From positions 1-36,863 of the forward strand of contig CAYPHY010000050.1 in the NCBI GenBank assembly GCA_964410625.1: a DNA stretch of 36,863 bases, given 5' to 3'. Under the pieces are notes generated by a model, which was not told the DNA's origin, searched no databases, and was given only the letters and a program-made list of their open reading frames with translations. Below, in pieces: positions 15,609-22,712 of the stretch (positions are counted from its first letter, which is position 1; every line of letters starts with the position of its first letter). The position numbers and the translations under genes are program-made. This DNA comes from CAYPHY01 sp964410625. GTDB taxonomy: Bacteria; Chloroflexota; Anaerolineae; Promineifilales; Promineifilaceae.

Positions 15609-16263
15609 GTTTATTTTCTGCCAGTGTCGCAATGAGGAGTGTCATTTTCGCTTTCCGGTCGCGGCCGATGACCCCGCCCGCACCCGCTGTCCACGTTGTG
15701 GCAGTGCAACCAACCACGTTGCCGACGCCCTCCCCAAACTGCGCCTCCCTACGGCCTCACGTTCCTCCCTCCGCCTGTCTGCCCTGCTCGACAACATCCG
15801 CAGCATCCACAACGTTGGCTCCATCTTCCGAACAGCCGACGGCGCAGGGGTCGAGCATCTTTACCTTTGTGGTATAACCGCCACGCCGGAACATCCCCGG
15901 CTGGCAAAAGCCGCACTCGGCGCCCAGGATACCATTCCCTGGTCATACGGCCGCAATGCGCTGGACATGGCTCAATCGCTGCGGCAGGCGGGCTACTGCT
16001 TATGGGCATTGGAACGAACGGCGGCCGACACCTCCACCAAAAACGTCCACTCCCTTTTTGACCCTGACATCCACCATCTCCTGGGAGCGCAACCGATTGT
16101 ATTGATCGTCGGCAATGAACGCGCCGGGGTTGATCCCGGAGTTCTCAACCTGTGCGACCATATTATCAGCCTGCCGATGTATGGTGAAAAGCCATCCCTC
16201 AATGCGGCCGTGGCCTTTGGCATTGCGGTATACGGTCTACGCTATTTGGCTCCTCACAGATAA
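15601..16263 (+). CDS. SpoU/TrmH-family RNA 2'-O-methyltransferase with N-terminal zinc ribbon
   Basis: A 220-residue protein. Residues 7-33 form a zinc-ribbon-like group (C7-x-C9-x4-C14 and C30-P-R-C33-G). Residues about 60-215 are a SPOUT methyltransferase: motif 1 LLDNIRSIHNVGSIFRTADG, motif 2 VLIVGNERAGVDPG, and motif 3 LPMYGEKPSLNAAVAFGIAVYGL, which form the SAM-binding knot. The family methylates the 2'-OH of rRNA or tRNA; the target is not identifiable. The GTG start overlaps the gluconokinase stop by 8 nt. The zinc ribbon replaces the usual L30e-like substrate-binding extension. Confidence 0.9.
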   Translation: MTEFIFCQCRNEECHFRFPVAADDPARTRCPRCGSATNHVADALPKLRLPTASRSSLRLSALLDNIRSIHNVGSIFRTADGAGVEHLYLCGITATPEHPRLAKAALGAQDTIPWSYGRNALDMAQSLRQAGYCLWALERTAADTSTKNVHSLFDPDIHHLLGAQPIVLIVGNERAGVDPGVLNLCDHIISLPMYGEKPSLNAAVAFGIAVYGLRYLAPHR

Positions 16264-16310
16264 GCCCACAAGAATAGATAGCTGTTTTATCGCTTGGATA
16301 AGCCAACTAT

Positions 16311-16358
16311 GTAGCCGGTTTGTCAAACCGGAGCTTGCAGGTTGGCAACCCGCGCTAC
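16311..16358. repeat. GTAGC...GCTAC double-hairpin repeat
   Basis: 48 bp bounded by GTAGC and GCTAC. Inside are two hairpins, CGGTTTG/TCAAACCG and GGTTGGCAACC. This is the same architecture as the elements at 24804-24853 and 36692-36750. Confidence 0.85.
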
Positions 16359-16392
16359 AACTATGTCTCTCAATGAGAAATCTGCGCTAAAG

Positions 16393-16401
16393 TGCTATAC
16401 T
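16393..16401 (+). promoter_or_regulatory. Extended -10 promoter of the ogt gene
   Basis: TGCTATACT is an extended -10 (TGn plus TATACT), 45 nt upstream of the chosen ATG at 16447. No -35 is needed for such promoters. It lies just downstream of the double-hairpin repeat, so the gene is probably transcribed independently. Confidence 0.4.
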
Positions 16402-16446
16402 TATGGTCATAGTCAATCACTGATAATAACCATAAAAGGTAGCCTG

Positions 16447-16977
16447 ATGGACAAGAAAGAACCTCTCTACGAGAAGATGCAAGATACGCCATTTGGAACC
16501 ATTTGGCTGGCGGCCTCGGCCGATGGGTTAGTTGCCATTAGCTTGTGGCCGGAGGAGGAGCAGTTCGCGGCCGAAGTCACCAAACTAACTCGTTCCACCC
16601 CTCGCTATGCGCCAGAGGAATCGGCCGTCGTACAAGAAGCAATCAGCCAACTGCGTGCCTACTTTCGCGGCGAACTGACCGAGTTCAACCTTCCGATTGA
16701 TTGGAGCGTGATGCCCGCCTTCCAACAAGAGGCGTTACGACTGGTCAACGCCATCCCCTACGGCCGCACCAGCAGTTACGGCGCAATCGCACAGCAATTA
16801 GGCAAGCCAGGGGCAATGCGAGCCGTCGGTCGTGCCAACGCCACGAATCCTATCCCCATCGTCATCCCCTGCCACCGCGTCCTCGGCTCCGACGGCAAGC
16901 TCCACGGCTATGGCGCACCCGGTGGCCTGGAAACAAAAGCACAGTTATTGCGCCTGGAAGGAAGCTGGCTGATTTAG
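16447..16977 (+). CDS. ogt: Methylated-DNA--protein-cysteine S-methyltransferase
   Basis: A 176-residue suicide repair protein that transfers the O6-alkyl group from guanine to its own cysteine. The active site is IPCHRVLG with C142. Upstream are YGRTSSYGAIAQQLGKPGAMRAVGRANATNPIPIV (recognition helix with the nucleotide-flipping arginine) and downstream GYGAPGGLETKAQLLRLE, the conserved tail. An N-terminal Ogt-type domain is present and there is no AdaA fusion. I chose ATG 16447, preceded by AAAGGTAG; an earlier in-frame ATG at 16342 lies within the hairpin repeat and would add 35 non-homologous residues. Confidence 0.93.
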   Translation: MDKKEPLYEKMQDTPFGTIWLAASADGLVAISLWPEEEQFAAEVTKLTRSTPRYAPEESAVVQEAISQLRAYFRGELTEFNLPIDWSVMPAFQQEALRLVNAIPYGRTSSYGAIAQQLGKPGAMRAVGRANATNPIPIVIPCHRVLGSDGKLHGYGAPGGLETKAQLLRLEGSWLI

Positions 16978-17016
16978 AATGGTTAATGGTGAATGGTAAA
17001 TGGTTAACGGTTAATG
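16978..17016. repeat. ATGGTTA 7-bp word array
   Basis: Five to six direct words (ATGGTTA, ATGGTGA, ATGGTAA, ATGGTTA, ACGGTTA) begin directly after the TAG stop. No inverted partner follows here. The 304-bp gap between this stop and crtI otherwise contains an AT-rich promoter-like stretch and two further repeats. Confidence 0.85.
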
Positions 17017-17043
17017 AGGGTATGTATTATCACCGTCTTCCAC

Positions 17044-17071
17044 TTGACAAATCGAGAAAATCTAATAATAA
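17044..17071 (+). promoter_or_regulatory. Candidate promoter upstream of the carotenoid desaturase
   Basis: TTGACA (17044-17049), a 16-bp spacer and TAATAA (17066-17071) in an AT-rich stretch. It is the best -35/-10 pair in this gap, but it lies about 210 bp before the ATG and two hairpin repeats would be in the leader. Confidence 0.4.
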
Positions 17072-17116
17072 TTTAGACAAAATATAGACAATTTGTAGAA
17101 TATTTGTATAACTATA

Positions 17117-17212
17117 GACTTATGCAACTAATGAGTTTTCGATACGAATTTCACGAATTTCACGAAAATAGAAGTCAAAAATTCGTGTAATTCGTGTCAA
17201 AGTGCGTAAGTC
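17117..17212. repeat. MITE-like inverted repeat, second copy of the GACTTACGCA family
   Basis: Ends are GACTTATGCA (17117-17126) and TGCGTAAGTC (17203-17212), one mismatch to perfect inverted repeats. The interior has ACGAATTTC and ATTCGTGTAA words in opposite orientation. Confidence 0.85.
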
Positions 17213-17233
17213 CTAAAAAGACAAACAAGGTAA

Positions 17234-17270
17234 ATCCGCGCAATCAGCGTTTCATCCGCGCTAATCCGCG
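17234..17270. repeat. ATCCGCG word array
   Basis: ATCCGCGCA, ATCAGCGTTTC, ATCCGCGCTA, ATCCGCG in direct orientation, ending 11 nt before the crtI ATG. Same family as 9565, 11036 and 34613. Confidence 0.8.
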
Positions 17271-17281
17271 TAACCATCTAT

Positions 17282-18775
17282 ATGAAAAAAGTAATTGTTA
17301 TTGGCAGTGGCTTTGGTGGACTGGGCGCGGCCGCGCGGTTGGCCGCACGTGGCTACCAGGTCGAAATATTTGAAAAGCGGGACAAGCCCGGCGGCCGTGG
17401 CTATGTCTATGAGCTTAATGGTTTCAAATTCGACGGTGGCCCGACCGTCATCACTGCCCCCTTCATGTTCGACGACATCTTCGCCCTCGCCGGGCGCAAG
17501 CGCGAGGATTACATCACCTTTGTCCCCTGCGATCCCTTCTATCGGATTTTCAACCACGAGGGACGTTGCTTCGACTACAACGACGACCCTGACTTTATCC
17601 TTTCCCAGATCGAGCAATGGAACCCGGCCGACAAAGAAGGGTACCAACGCTTCATCCAGACGACAAAAGCGATCTTTCAAAAAGGCTTCGTCGAATTGGC
17701 CGACAAACCATTTCTTCACCTTTGGGACATGATTCGCATTATTCCTGATCTGGTAAAGCTGCAATCTTATCGCTCTGTCTACGGCTATGTCAGTCAATTT
17801 GTACAAGATGAGTTCCTTCGTCGCTGCTTCTCCTTCCATCCCCTGCTCGTCGGCGGCAACCCCTTTGACACCACCTCCATCTATGCGATGATCCACTACC
17901 TGGAACGCGAATGGGGCGTGCATTATACGATGGGGGGGACGGGGGCGGCCGTTGACGGACTGGTGAGGTTGATCGAGGAACTAGGCGGCCGTTTCCACTA
18001 TAATGCCGAAGTAGAGGAGATCATGGTCGTTGGCAAGCGCGTCAGTGGCATTCGCCTTAAGGATGGTTCCGTCCATCGTGCCGACCATGTTGTCTCTAAT
18101 GCTGACGTAGCTTTCACCTACAACAAATTGATCGCTCCCCAGCACCGCCGCAAATATACCGACCGGCGGCTGGCGCGAATGCGCTATAGCATGTCGCTCT
18201 TTGTGATCTACTTCGGCACCAAGCGCCGCTACACCGATTCGAACCTTGCTCACCACAATATCATCCTCGGCGAACGCTATAAGGGATTGCTCAGCGACAT
18301 TTTCGGCCGCAAACAACTCGCTGACGACTTCTCCCTCTACCTCCATATGCCGACGATCACCGATCCGTCGCTGGCTCCCCCAGGGCACGAAGCATTTTAC
18401 GTCCTCTCTCCTGTCCCGCACCTCGGTTCAGGGATTGATTGGCAAACGGCCGCCAAGCCCTATCGCGACCGGATCATGCAATTCCTCGAAGACAACTATC
18501 TGCCCGACCTGCAAGAAAATATAGTCGCTGAGCATTACATTGATCCCCTGCACTTCCAAAACGATCTCAACAGTTATCTGGGATCGGCCTTCTCTGTGGA
18601 GCCGATTCTAACGCAATCAGCCTGGTTTCGGCCGCACAATCGCTCCGAAGAGTTCGACAACCTCTACTTTGTCGGCGCGGGAACCCACCCCGGCGCAGGC
18701 TTGCCCGGTGTCCTCTCCTCCTCAATCATCGCCGAGCGATTGATAACTGAAGCGGATGGTAGCTTCGTTCGATGA
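17282..18775 (+). CDS. crtI: Phytoene desaturase/CrtI-family FAD-dependent oxidoreductase
   Basis: A 497-residue FAD enzyme of the CrtI/CrtN/CrtO group. The N-terminal dinucleotide fold is VIGSGFGGLGAA (G8, G10, G13) with E31 at the end of the second strand, followed by KPGGRGYVYELNGFKFDGGPTVI, the carotenoid-desaturase signature. The C-terminal FAD-closing block is NLYFVGAGTHPGAGLPGVLSS. Bacterial CrtI desaturates phytoene to lycopene on the membrane. No crtB or other carotenoid gene is nearby, so the exact substrate (C30, C40 or a ketolase-type reaction) is open. Confidence 0.88.
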   Translation: MKKVIVIGSGFGGLGAAARLAARGYQVEIFEKRDKPGGRGYVYELNGFKFDGGPTVITAPFMFDDIFALAGRKREDYITFVPCDPFYRIFNHEGRCFDYNDDPDFILSQIEQWNPADKEGYQRFIQTTKAIFQKGFVELADKPFLHLWDMIRIIPDLVKLQSYRSVYGYVSQFVQDEFLRRCFSFHPLLVGGNPFDTTSIYAMIHYLEREWGVHYTMGGTGAAVDGLVRLIEELGGRFHYNAEVEEIMVVGKRVSGIRLKDGSVHRADHVVSNADVAFTYNKLIAPQHRRKYTDRRLARMRYSMSLFVIYFGTKRRYTDSNLAHHNIILGERYKGLLSDIFGRKQLADDFSLYLHMPTITDPSLAPPGHEAFYVLSPVPHLGSGIDWQTAAKPYRDRIMQFLEDNYLPDLQENIVAEHYIDPLHFQNDLNSYLGSAFSVEPILTQSAWFRPHNRSEEFDNLYFVGAGTHPGAGLPGVLSSSIIAERLITEADGSFVR

Positions 18776-18805
18776 GAGATGGTTGAAGAGTGATAGACAC
18801 GTCAA

Positions 18806-18976
18806 GTGGCGGCCGTTAAACTCAAACGCTCTCCCGTCCTCACCACCCAACTCTACTCCCTCAACGAACCACAAAACGCCAGCGACGGCATCTTCTCGCC
18901 GGAGTTGCTGATGGAGATGCAGGAAACGGCCGAGGGGCAACAGGCCGCTTTTGATTTTGTGCTGGACATTGGATAA
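18806..18976 (+). CDS. Possible small protein or gene remnant
   Basis: An open frame of 56 codons from GTG 18806 to TAA 18974-18976. Predicted features: a basic start (VAAVKLKRSPV), a central QLYSLNEPQNASDG, and a helical acidic end (SPELLMEMQETAEGQQ). Codon choice resembles the neighbouring genes, including a CGGCCG site. There is no SD and I recognise no family. It could equally be the 3' remnant of a larger gene cut by the repeat at 18984. Apart from this and that repeat, the 311-bp gap between the convergent crtI and MocR genes is empty. Confidence 0.3.
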   Translation: MAAVKLKRSPVLTTQLYSLNEPQNASDGIFSPELLMEMQETAEGQQAAFDFVLDIG

Positions 18977-18983
18977 AAGCTAG

Positions 18984-19065
18984 GACTTACGTATTTTGAC
19001 ACGGATGACACGAATAACACGAATTTTTGCCTTCTATTTTCGTGAAATTCGTGCCATTCGTGTCG
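18984..19065. repeat. Third, degraded copy of the GACTTACG/CACGAAT element
   Basis: The left end is GACTTACG (18984-18991). Inside are CACGGATGACACGAATAACA and a right arm of ATTCGTGCCATTCGTGTC. The right-hand TGCGTAAGTC end is missing. It lies between convergent genes and can form a hairpin. Confidence 0.82.
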
Positions 19066-19086
19066 GAAAAGTGGTACGAGGTTCGC

Positions 19087-20574
19087 TCATGCTATTATCT
19101 CCCCTAAACGCCGTATCCCTTCCTCAATCTCGGCCGCACTCAACCCACTAAAACCTAGTAGAATAGACGGAGGCGCGGGATGTTCCAGATGGTAGGGCGC
19201 GCCGGGGTAAACGCCGACACCCTCGGCCGCTGCCCGGCGCACAATCTCCGCTTCATCACAATCCGCTTCCAGGTAGAGCATCACATGCAAACCGGCAGCC
19301 ACGGGCGAATAAGTGACACGGCCCGGCAAATATCGCTCCAGGGCAGCTACCAACGTCTCCCGGCGACGGCCGTAGGTTTTCCGCAACTGTCGCAAGTGGC
19401 GTTCAAAATGTCCTTCGGTGATGAAATCGGCCACGGCCGTCTGGGTCAAGGTCGGCGCGCCGCGATCAACCATGCTTTTGGCATTAACAAATGGTTCCAA
19501 CAACGATGGGGGCAACACCAGATACCCCAACCGCAACGCCGGAAACAACACCTTCGAGAAGGTGCCGAGGTAAACGACGCGGCCATCCTCATCCACTCCT
19601 TGTAACGCGCCCAGCGAACGACCATCATAGCGTAAATCGCCATCATAATCATCTTCAATGACGACAGCTTCATTGCGCCGCGCCCATTGCAACAAGGTCA
19701 GGCGACGCGCCAGCGAGAGCGTCCCCCCACGAGGAAATTGATGTCCCGGTGTCAGGAAAGCCAGCCGCGCCCGGCAACGTCGCGGGATTTGCTCTACCTG
19801 CGCTCCTTCACCATCTACAGCCAATCCAACGAGGCGGGCCTGATGCAGGCGAAACAGGTCAAATGCATCGCTATACCCTGGCGTTTCTACCAATACTTCC
19901 CCACCAGGGGCCAGCAACAAGCGGCAGAGAATATCCAATGCCTGTTGCGCCCCACTGACAATGACCACTTGCTCCCCCGTGCAGTGGACGCCTCGCGCCC
20001 GGCCGAGATAGTCGGCAATCGCCTGGCGCAGCGGCTCGAACCCGGCGGCCGAGCCATAACGGGAGAGCATCGTGTCATCGGTGCTGAGGTATCGCGCCAA
20101 CAACCTGCGCCAGACATCATAGGGAAAGCGTTGGGTATAGGATCGGCCGAAGCCAAAATCAATTTCCAAATGGCGATTCGCCGGTATGTCAATGTCAGTT
20201 AGCAGCGGGCGGTCGGCCGTTGCCGGGTCGGCCGCGGCGGTCTCGGCCGTTGCTTCTAGCGAGGCTAATCGTGCCCCCCATGGGGTTAGCGCCGGTTTGA
20301 AAGGTTGTCCATTCTGCTCGGCCATCATGCTTTCCGCCACAAAAGTCCCCGCCCCCACCCGGCTCTGCACAAAGCCTTCGGCCGCTAATTGCCGGTAAGC
20401 CTGGGTTACGGTTACCCGCGCCACACCCAACCGCCGCGCTAACGCCCTGGATGTAGGCAACTGCTCTCCGGCCGCCACCTCTCCACTCAGGATCATTTGC
20501 CGCAACTGCTCATAAAGCTGGCGGTGAACGGGCAATTCGCTATCCTTATTAATCACGAAAGCAAGGTTCATCAT
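19087..20574 (-). CDS. MocR/PdxR-type GntR regulator with aminotransferase domain
   Basis: A 495-residue fusion. Residues about 12-80 are a GntR winged helix (LPTSRALARRLGVARVTVTQAYRQLAAEG). Residues about 130-495 are a fold-type I aminotransferase-like domain with YGSAAGFEPLRQAIADYL, the PLP-contacting D308-D-Y-D311 and the Schiff-base lysine in GTFSK341. Family knowledge: MocR proteins sense PLP or amino compounds and activate or repress a divergent target; PdxR activates PLP synthesis. No pdx gene is adjacent. The divergent neighbour is a TetR regulator, with about 176 bp between starts. Confidence 0.9.
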   Translation of the reverse strand: MMNLAFVINKDSELPVHRQLYEQLRQMILSGEVAAGEQLPTSRALARRLGVARVTVTQAYRQLAAEGFVQSRVGAGTFVAESMMAEQNGQPFKPALTPWGARLASLEATAETAAADPATADRPLLTDIDIPANRHLEIDFGFGRSYTQRFPYDVWRRLLARYLSTDDTMLSRYGSAAGFEPLRQAIADYLGRARGVHCTGEQVVIVSGAQQALDILCRLLLAPGGEVLVETPGYSDAFDLFRLHQARLVGLAVDGEGAQVEQIPRRCRARLAFLTPGHQFPRGGTLSLARRLTLLQWARRNEAVVIEDDYDGDLRYDGRSLGALQGVDEDGRVVYLGTFSKVLFPALRLGYLVLPPSLLEPFVNAKSMVDRGAPTLTQTAVADFITEGHFERHLRQLRKTYGRRRETLVAALERYLPGRVTYSPVAAGLHVMLYLEADCDEAEIVRRAAAEGVGVYPGAPYHLEHPAPPSILLGFSGLSAAEIEEGIRRLGEIIA

Positions 20575-20698
20575 GCACTCTATTGAGAATCAGTAATCGC
20601 TAAGCTGTATTTAGTAGACGGGAGCCGTAGGCAGTTAGCGATCCTTGAGTACCCTTTCAGGTACTTGTTGCCTATTTTCACGCTCTGTTCGCCGTTAA

Positions 20699-20733
20699 TA
20701 ATTGACAATTAGCCATTGACAACTGACAATTGA
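20699..20733. repeat. ATTGACA word array
   Basis: AATTGACAATTAGCCATTGACA and related ACTGACAATTGA words, partly self-complementary, 17 nt upstream of the TetR start. It contains TTGACA by chance of the word, so I do not call a promoter from it. Confidence 0.65.
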
Positions 20734-20750
20734 AGCCATCTAGGATTGCC

Positions 20751-21371
20751 ATGGCCTATCGCACCACAGACAAGACCCGCAAGAAGAAGGATGCCAAACG
20801 CACGGCGATGATGCAAGCGGCCGTTCGCGTGTTTGCCGAAAAAGGGTACCAATCGGCCACCATCCGCGATATTGTGCAGGCGGCCGATGTCGCTATCGGT
20901 ACATTTTACTTCTATTTTCCTGATAAGGAGACGCTCTTCGTCCATCTCTATGAGGAAACAGCCCTCTTTCTCTTGCAAGCGGTGCAACAGGCGATCTCCA
21001 AGCCTTCCGCCTCCAGTGCATCCCTGCCACGCCAAATAGAAGCGGGTATTCAGGCTTATGTCAACATTGCCGTCTATGAACCGGCCGTTGTCCAACTGTT
21101 GCTAATCGGCGGTCTTGGCTCGCCCAGCCTCTTTGAAAAGCGTGCCGATTTCCGCGAACGGCTGATCCGCATCTGGCAACAAGCGCTGGATAACGCCGAG
21201 CGACAGGAACAAGTGTTGCCACAAAACACCCGGCGCTCGGCCGAGGCCCTGACCGGTGCAGTGGACGAGGTGGTGTTTAACCTGCTCAGCAGCCCTGACC
21301 GGGTTGAGGAAGCTCCGGCCGCCATTCGCGACCTGACCAACTTCGCCCTCCGTGCTGTAGCTTATCAGTAA
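20751..21371 (+). CDS. TetR/AcrR-family transcriptional regulator
   Basis: A 206-residue one-component regulator. A very basic N-terminus (DKTRKKKDAKRT) leads into the TetR helix-turn-helix AAVRVFAEKGYQSATIRDIVQAADVAIGTFYFYFPDKETLF (about 23-64). The rest is an all-helical ligand domain of unknown specificity. ATG 20751 is preferred over the upstream TTG at 20730, which lies in a repeat. Such proteins normally repress neighbouring genes until a small hydrophobic ligand binds. Here the flanking genes are a divergent MocR and the downstream LacI-led inositol locus, so no target is clear. Confidence 0.9.
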   Translation: MAYRTTDKTRKKKDAKRTAMMQAAVRVFAEKGYQSATIRDIVQAADVAIGTFYFYFPDKETLFVHLYEETALFLLQAVQQAISKPSASSASLPRQIEAGIQAYVNIAVYEPAVVQLLLIGGLGSPSLFEKRADFRERLIRIWQQALDNAERQEQVLPQNTRRSAEALTGAVDEVVFNLLSSPDRVEEAPAAIRDLTNFALRAVAYQ

Positions 21372-21384
21372 AGCTTATGAAAGT

Positions 21385-21450
21385 AGCTCACGCAAAGCAC
21401 GCAAAGACGCAAAGAGAGGGCTTAGCGACCTTTGCGCCTTTGCGTGAGCT
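21385..21450. terminator. Hairpin with 13-bp perfect arms; possible terminator
   Basis: AGCTCACGCAAAG (21385-21397) and CTTTGCGTGAGCT (21438-21450) pair perfectly, enclosing further GCAAAG/CTTTGCG words, and are followed by CTTCTT. The array is built from ACGCAAAG words like other hairpin arrays here. It lies between the TetR stop and the inositol-locus promoter, so it would insulate the two units. It lacks a strong T-run, so termination is inferred. Confidence 0.5.
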
Positions 21451-21489
21451 CTTCTTAACCTTTTGGTTATTGCAAAAAAATTCACAAAC

Positions 21490-21518
21490 TTGACAAGGGC
21501 TTTGCTTCCTGCTACTCT
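21490..21518 (+). promoter_or_regulatory. Sigma70-type promoter of the inositol locus
   Basis: TTGACA (21490-21495), an exact 17-bp spacer and TACTCT (21513-21518). The -35 is perfect. A 20-bp palindrome overlaps the -10 end and the transcription start, which is the arrangement of a repressed promoter. The predicted leader before the GTG at 21600 is about 75 nt. Confidence 0.7.
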
Positions 21519-21536
21519 ATGCACACGTGTGCATAG
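21517..21536. promoter_or_regulatory. Perfect 20-bp palindromic operator, probably for the adjacent LacI regulator
   Basis: CTATGCACACGTGTGCATAG is a perfect palindrome centred on CG. LacI-family operators are typically symmetric with a central CpG that receives the hinge-helix leucines. It overlaps the -10 and start site, so binding would block transcription. I found no second copy in the window, which fits one operator controlling the whole locus through its regulator. Confidence 0.72.
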
Positions 21537-21599
21537 ATTCTTAGGTGATTCTTATTTTCGCAGTAGAAATCACACAGAAGGGAGCAGAGGAGCAGGAAG

Positions 21600-22655
21600 G
21601 TGGCCGTCACGATCAAGGATATCGCCAAGGTTGCAGGCGTTTCCCACACCACTGTTTCTCGCGCCCTCCATCAGCATCCAGCGATTGCACCGGAGACCAT
21701 CGCCCGCATCAAAAAAATTGCCAATGAGTTAGGCTATCTGCCTAATACGGCCGCGCGTGGCCTGAAAACTCAACGCACCCAGGCGTTGGGCGTTATTGTC
21801 CGGCGTATTGTTGACCCGTTCTTTGCTGAAGTGTTGCAAGGTATCGAAGACGTGCTTCACGCTGAAGGTTACAGCCTGTTTTTGGCCGCTTCCCACCGGG
21901 ATGCTGAACGAGAAAGCATGATTATGCGGGCAATGGGTGAACGACGGGTGGATGGCGTGATCATTTGCTCGACACAGATCGGCCGCGAACACCGTCGCCA
22001 ACTCAGCCGCTATCAGGTGCCATTTGTGTTGATCAATAATCAGGCGGACGACGACGAAAATGGGAGCTACTCTGTCCTGCACGACGATGTACACGGCAGC
22101 AGCGAAGTCATCCGCCACTTGCTTTCCCTAGGCCACACCCGCATCGGTTATCTGGGCAATTCCCGCGGCGGCCGAACCAACAACGACCGCCTGCGCGGCT
22201 ACCGCAAGACATTAAGCGCGGCCGGGTTGCGCGTTGATCGGCGACTCATTGTCTCCGCGCCCAACGGCTTGGCGGAAGGTGGAGCCATTGGCGCCGCCCA
22301 CTTTTTGCAGGCCCGCTCACGGCCGACAGCCATCGCCTGCTACAACGACACGATGGCCATTGGCGCGATGCAGGCGTTACAGCAGGCAGGATTGCGGGTT
22401 CCGGAGGATTGCTCCGTCACCGGATTTGACAATATCGAAGTGGCGGCCTATCTCAATCCACCGCTGACCACCTTCGAGCAACCCAAATTTGAACTCGGCC
22501 GTCAGGCGGCATTGATGATGCTCCGTGTATTGGCTGCTTCGAGAAAAAAACAAGCAGGAGACGAAGATTCTCCCGCCCAAGACGAACTATTGATGCTGCG
22601 TGGAACATTGTGTGTGCGTAGTTCCACCTGTCCACCGGAATTCAGTAGGCAGTAG
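21600..22655 (+). CDS. LacI-family transcriptional regulator of the inositol locus
   Basis: A 351-residue LacI-type repressor. Residues 3-24 hold the helix-turn-helix (TIKDIAKVAGVSHTTVSRAL). The hinge helix is LPNTAARGLKTQRT (about 47-60), followed by a periplasmic-binding-protein-like ligand domain with GVIVRRIVDPFFAEVLQGIE and GFDNIEVAAYLNPPLTT. GTG 21600 follows a purine-rich AGGAGCAGGAAG. As first gene of the inositol locus and next to a matching palindrome it probably represses iol genes until inositol or a catabolite binds. Its last residues, SRQ, and the stop are encoded by a CAGTAGGCAGTAG repeat. Confidence 0.93.
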   Translation: MAVTIKDIAKVAGVSHTTVSRALHQHPAIAPETIARIKKIANELGYLPNTAARGLKTQRTQALGVIVRRIVDPFFAEVLQGIEDVLHAEGYSLFLAASHRDAERESMIMRAMGERRVDGVIICSTQIGREHRRQLSRYQVPFVLINNQADDDENGSYSVLHDDVHGSSEVIRHLLSLGHTRIGYLGNSRGGRTNNDRLRGYRKTLSAAGLRVDRRLIVSAPNGLAEGGAIGAAHFLQARSRPTAIACYNDTMAIGAMQALQQAGLRVPEDCSVTGFDNIEVAAYLNPPLTTFEQPKFELGRQAALMMLRVLAASRKKQAGDEDSPAQDELLMLRGTLCVRSSTCPPEFSRQ

Positions 22656-22709
22656 ACAGTCGGCAGTATATGGATTGCTAACTATCTAGCCACTAATCAC
22701 TAACCACTA
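22640..22709. repeat. AGTAGGC/CACTAAC word array at the LacI 3' end
   Basis: CAGTAGGCAGTAGACAGTCG words (22640-22665) begin inside the LacI gene and give its stop. They are followed by ACTAATCACTAACCACTAGC words up to the iolB start. The second part is not a clean complement of the first. Confidence 0.6.
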
Positions 22710-22712
22710 GCA

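Noticed and set aside
16342..16446. Upstream start for the ogt gene
   Set aside because: It would begin inside the double-hairpin repeat and add 35 non-conserved residues; the -10 at 16396 lies within that extension.
20699..20733. TTGACA as a -35 for the TetR gene
   Set aside because: TTGACA is part of a repeated ATTGACA word and no -10 follows at 16-18 bp.
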